Positions 61,750 through 64,000 of a stretch of 64,000 nucleotides of DNA are shown one piece after another. Both the position numbers and the translations under genes were made by a program. The notes under the pieces are model-generated. The model did no database searches, was not told the DNA's origin, and was given only the letters and a program-made list of their open reading frames with translations. The number at the start of each line of letters is the position of its first letter. Position 1 is the first letter of the stretch. The DNA is from Combretum micranthum (lineage: Eukaryota > Streptophyta > Magnoliopsida > Myrtales > Combretaceae): assembly GCA_024138025.1 (NCBI GenBank), contig JAMXBD010000023.1, positions 2,914,001 to 2,978,000 on the forward strand, read 5' to 3'.

Positions 61750-63230
61750 AAAGTGCAAAATTTCTTCACTCAAAGTTTAGTAAAAATATCAGTAAGCTGA
61801 TGGTTTGTATCAACAAATTCCAAGCAAATGTCCTTGTTCAGAACATGATCACGAATGAGATGATGTTTAATCTCAATATGCTTAGTTCTTGAGTGTTGAA
61901 TGAGAGTTTTAGTCAAATTTATAGCACTTGTGTTATCACACTGAATTGGTACACTTTCAAATTTTAAACCAAAGCCTAATAAAGTTTGTTTCATCCATAA
62001 AATTTGTACACAATAACTGCCAGCAACTATATATTCAGCTTTAGCAATTGATAATACAATAGAAATTTATTTCTTTGAGTGCCAAGATATTAAAGAATTA
62101 CCAAGAAAATGGCATGTACCACTTATACTTTTCCAATCTACTTTGCTACTAGCAAAGTCAGCATCAAAGTACCTAACAAGTTTAAAAGAAGTATGTTTGA
62201 AATACCACAAGCCAATTTCAATAGTGCCCACAAGGCACTTGAAGATGCGTTTGACTACTCCCAAGTGAGATTCTTTGGGCAAGATTAAAATCGTGCACAT
62301 ACACATACAGAAAACATGATATCAGGTCTAGAAGCTATTAAATATAACAAACTACCTATCATGCATCTATACATCTTTTCACAAACATTTTCACATTTTT
62401 CATCTTTGTCTAGTTTTACACTAGTACTCATAGGTGTAGGTTTAGACTTACAACTATCCATTTTAAACCTTTTTAACAAATCTTTAGTGTATTTAGATTG
62501 ATTGATAAAGGTTCTAGATTTCGATTGCTTAAATTGAAGCCCAAGAAAATAAGTGAGTTCTCCCATCATACTCATTTCAAATTCTTTTTCCATGGACTCA
62601 AAAAAGCTTTTATAAATGAAGAATTAGTAGCACCAAACACAATGTCATATACATAAATCTGTACTATTTATGTATCATAATTGTGATTTTTGATAAAAAA
62701 GAGTTGTATCAATTTTTCCTCTTGAAAATCCATTATTTATCAAAAAGCTACTAAGTCTTTCATAGTAAGCTCTAGGAGCTTGCTTGAGACCATAAAGAGT
62801 TTTGTTCAATTTAAAAACATGATTGGGAAATTCATTATTTTCAAAACCTGGTGGTTGCTCAACATAGACCTCTTCTTTTATGACACCATTTAGAAAAGCA
62901 CTTTTGACATCCATTTGATTAAGGATAAAATCTTTGTGAGCAGCATATGCCAAAAGCATTCTTATAGATTCTAATCTTGCAACCGGGGCAAAAGTCTCAT
63001 CAAAATCTATCCCCTATTCTTATATATGGCCTTTAGCAACTAACCTAGCTTTAATCGTAGTTACTATTCTAGATTCATCCATTTTATTTCTAAAAACCCA
63101 TTTTGTTCCTATGAATTTTATTTTTAGGCCATGCAACAAGATTCCAAGCCTCACTTCTAGTGAATTAGTTTAGTTCTTCTTGCATGGCTTGAATCCAAAA
63201 CTCATCTTTTAAAGCTTCTTCCAAGGTTTT
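61750..63230 (-). pseudogene. Second copia RT and RNase H
   Basis: RNase H: a degenerate AEAEY-like segment near 62060, IQCDNTSAINLTKTLIQHSR, KHIEIKHHLIRD, FVDTNHQLTDIFTK (61770-61994), and ADFASSKVDWKSISGTCHFL (62067-62306). RT: FEMSMMGELTYFLGLQFKQS (62285-62593) and [38 protein letters not shown] and [15 protein letters not shown] (62675-62959; the W of the motif is Y). The catalytic box reads YVYD (62644-62655) where copia RT has YVDD, so one catalytic Asp is lost. Frame changes separate the pieces. Confidence 0.9.
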
Positions 63231-63234
63231 AGGT

Positions 63235-64000
63235 TTATGTTAAAACTAAATTGGTTATGTTTCTAAGAGATGATCTAGTTTGTACCCTATTTGAAGTTTC
63301 ACATATTATTAAGTCTTCTGGATGTGAACTAGCATATTTCCATTCCCTAAGTAGATTACTAACATGCTTATGCACATCATCAATAGCAATAGATTTTTCA
63401 ACAGCAGAAATAATACCAGAATTTTCAAAATCAGAACATGAAAGATCATTTATTCTATCACAAACATCATCAATATCATTATTAACATTTATAGGAGTCA
63501 AACAATCATCAAAAGAAACATGTATAGATTCTTCTACAATAGAAGTTCTTTTATTATATACCCTATATGCGTTACTAGATGAAGAATATCCTAGAAAGAT
63601 TCCTATATCAAATTTAGCATCAAATTTTCCTAGATATTCTTTTCCATTTATTAAGATATAACACTTTGTGCCAAATGGATGAAAATAAGAAATGTTTGGT
63701 CTTTTTACTTTCCATATCTCATAGGGGGTTTTCTTTATGATTGGTCTAATAAAAATTCTGTTTGAAATATAGCAAGCGGTATTGACAGCTTCAACCCAAA
63801 AATATTTTGGCAAATTATTTTCACACAACATGGTTCTAGCCATTTCTATTAAAGTTCTATTCTTTCTTTCGGCTTCGGCTACACCATTCTGTTGTGGGGT
63901 TCTAGGTGTTGAAAAAGTATGTTCAATACCATATTTTTCACAAAAATTATTCATTTCAAGATTTTCAAACTCTCCCTCATTATCACTTTTTATTAAAGCT
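63235..64000 (-). pseudogene. Second copia integrase, C-terminal part (cut by the window edge)
   Basis: A 239-codon open piece: FCEKYGIEHTFSTPRTPQQN, GVAEAERKNRTLIEMARTML, FWVEAVNTACYISNRI, KKTPYEIWKVKRPNISYFHP, FGTKCYILING, and the hydrophobic GKFDAKFDIGIFLGYS segment. The catalytic Glu region has an in-frame two-residue duplication (GVAEAERKNR) from a 6-bp direct repeat at 63868-63879. The linker to RT after VHVSFDD is present and the piece stops at 63235. Confidence 0.9.

Larger units (their letters stand above)
59470..64000 (-). mobile_element. Second Ty1/copia element, minus strand, running off the window
   Basis: The 3' LTR (59470-61189), polypurine tract, and pol read on the minus strand; gag and the 5' LTR are outside. 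The inserted position within the gypsy LTR is clear on the left. The flanking five bases (AAATA, 59465-59469) should recur at the far end. Features of pol and the long LTR suggest the SIRE/Maximus-like group, with moderate certainty. Confidence 0.9.

Overview
This window is plant nuclear DNA, almost certainly from a flowering plant and probably a eudicot. It is AT-rich, has plant-type introns (GT...AG, T-rich), and holds plant-specific transposon families (CACTA with TNP2-type and Transposase_24-type genes, Tat-type Ty3/gypsy, long solo LTRs) plus an intron-containing relic of the plant maintenance cytosine methyltransferase MET1. I see no intact host gene. It is an intergenic, heterochromatin-like nest of transposons around one dead host gene fragment.

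Layout. (1) About 64-3056: 5'-truncated LINE, minus strand, poly(A) tail at the left. (2) About 3640-11110: decayed chromovirus-like Ty3/gypsy pol, plus strand, interrupted by two solo LTRs: 5114-9106 (target duplication AGAGC) and 9398-10851 (GTCTT/ATCTT). (3) 11111-15805: mostly unassigned, with a possible hAT-like MITE at 14548-14952. (4) 15806 to about 30037: MET1-like pseudogene, minus strand, ten recognisable exons covering both BAH regions and the whole catalytic domain, without the N-terminal half and with several stops. One exon is split by a Ty1/copia element, 18106-27989, with twin 617-bp LTRs and target duplication AGAAT. That copia element is itself split inside its RNase H region by a 4.1-kb solo LTR, 19520-23659, target duplication ACCAC. 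So the order of events is readable: MET1, then copia, then a gypsy LTR reduced to a solo.

(5) About 30038-46819: a CACTA (En/Spm-type) element, plus strand. It has subterminal repeats at both sides, a possible GC-rich leader near 30.3 kb, an embedded LINE ORF1 fragment (31.04-32.04 kb), a TNP2-type transposase gene (38383-41978, frameshifted), a second Transposase_24-type gene (42266-45845, about ten exons), a 44-bp tandem array and a right terminus. The left terminus is missing: subterminal sequence abuts the MET1 fragment directly. A second CACTA-like end (46939) and an inverted repeat follow. (6) About 47640-57858: a decayed Tat-type Ty3/gypsy element, plus strand, with PBS, gag, protease, RT, integrase, a 76-bp tandem array and an antisense ORF of the Transposase_28 ('putative gypsy type transposon') family. 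A probable TGATAAG-type LTR (56191-57723) interrupts the antisense ORF. (7) 57859-59469: minus-strand partial copy of the same 4-kb LTR family as in (2) and (4), cut by (8) a second Ty1/copia element, minus strand, 59470 to beyond the window edge.

Nothing here acts as a working pathway. The biological interest is in the history: repeated nesting, loss of a DNA-methylation gene copy by transposon insertion, and a large CACTA element joined to a host gene fragment. All family calls come from reading translated motifs and repeat boundaries by eye; no database search was run.
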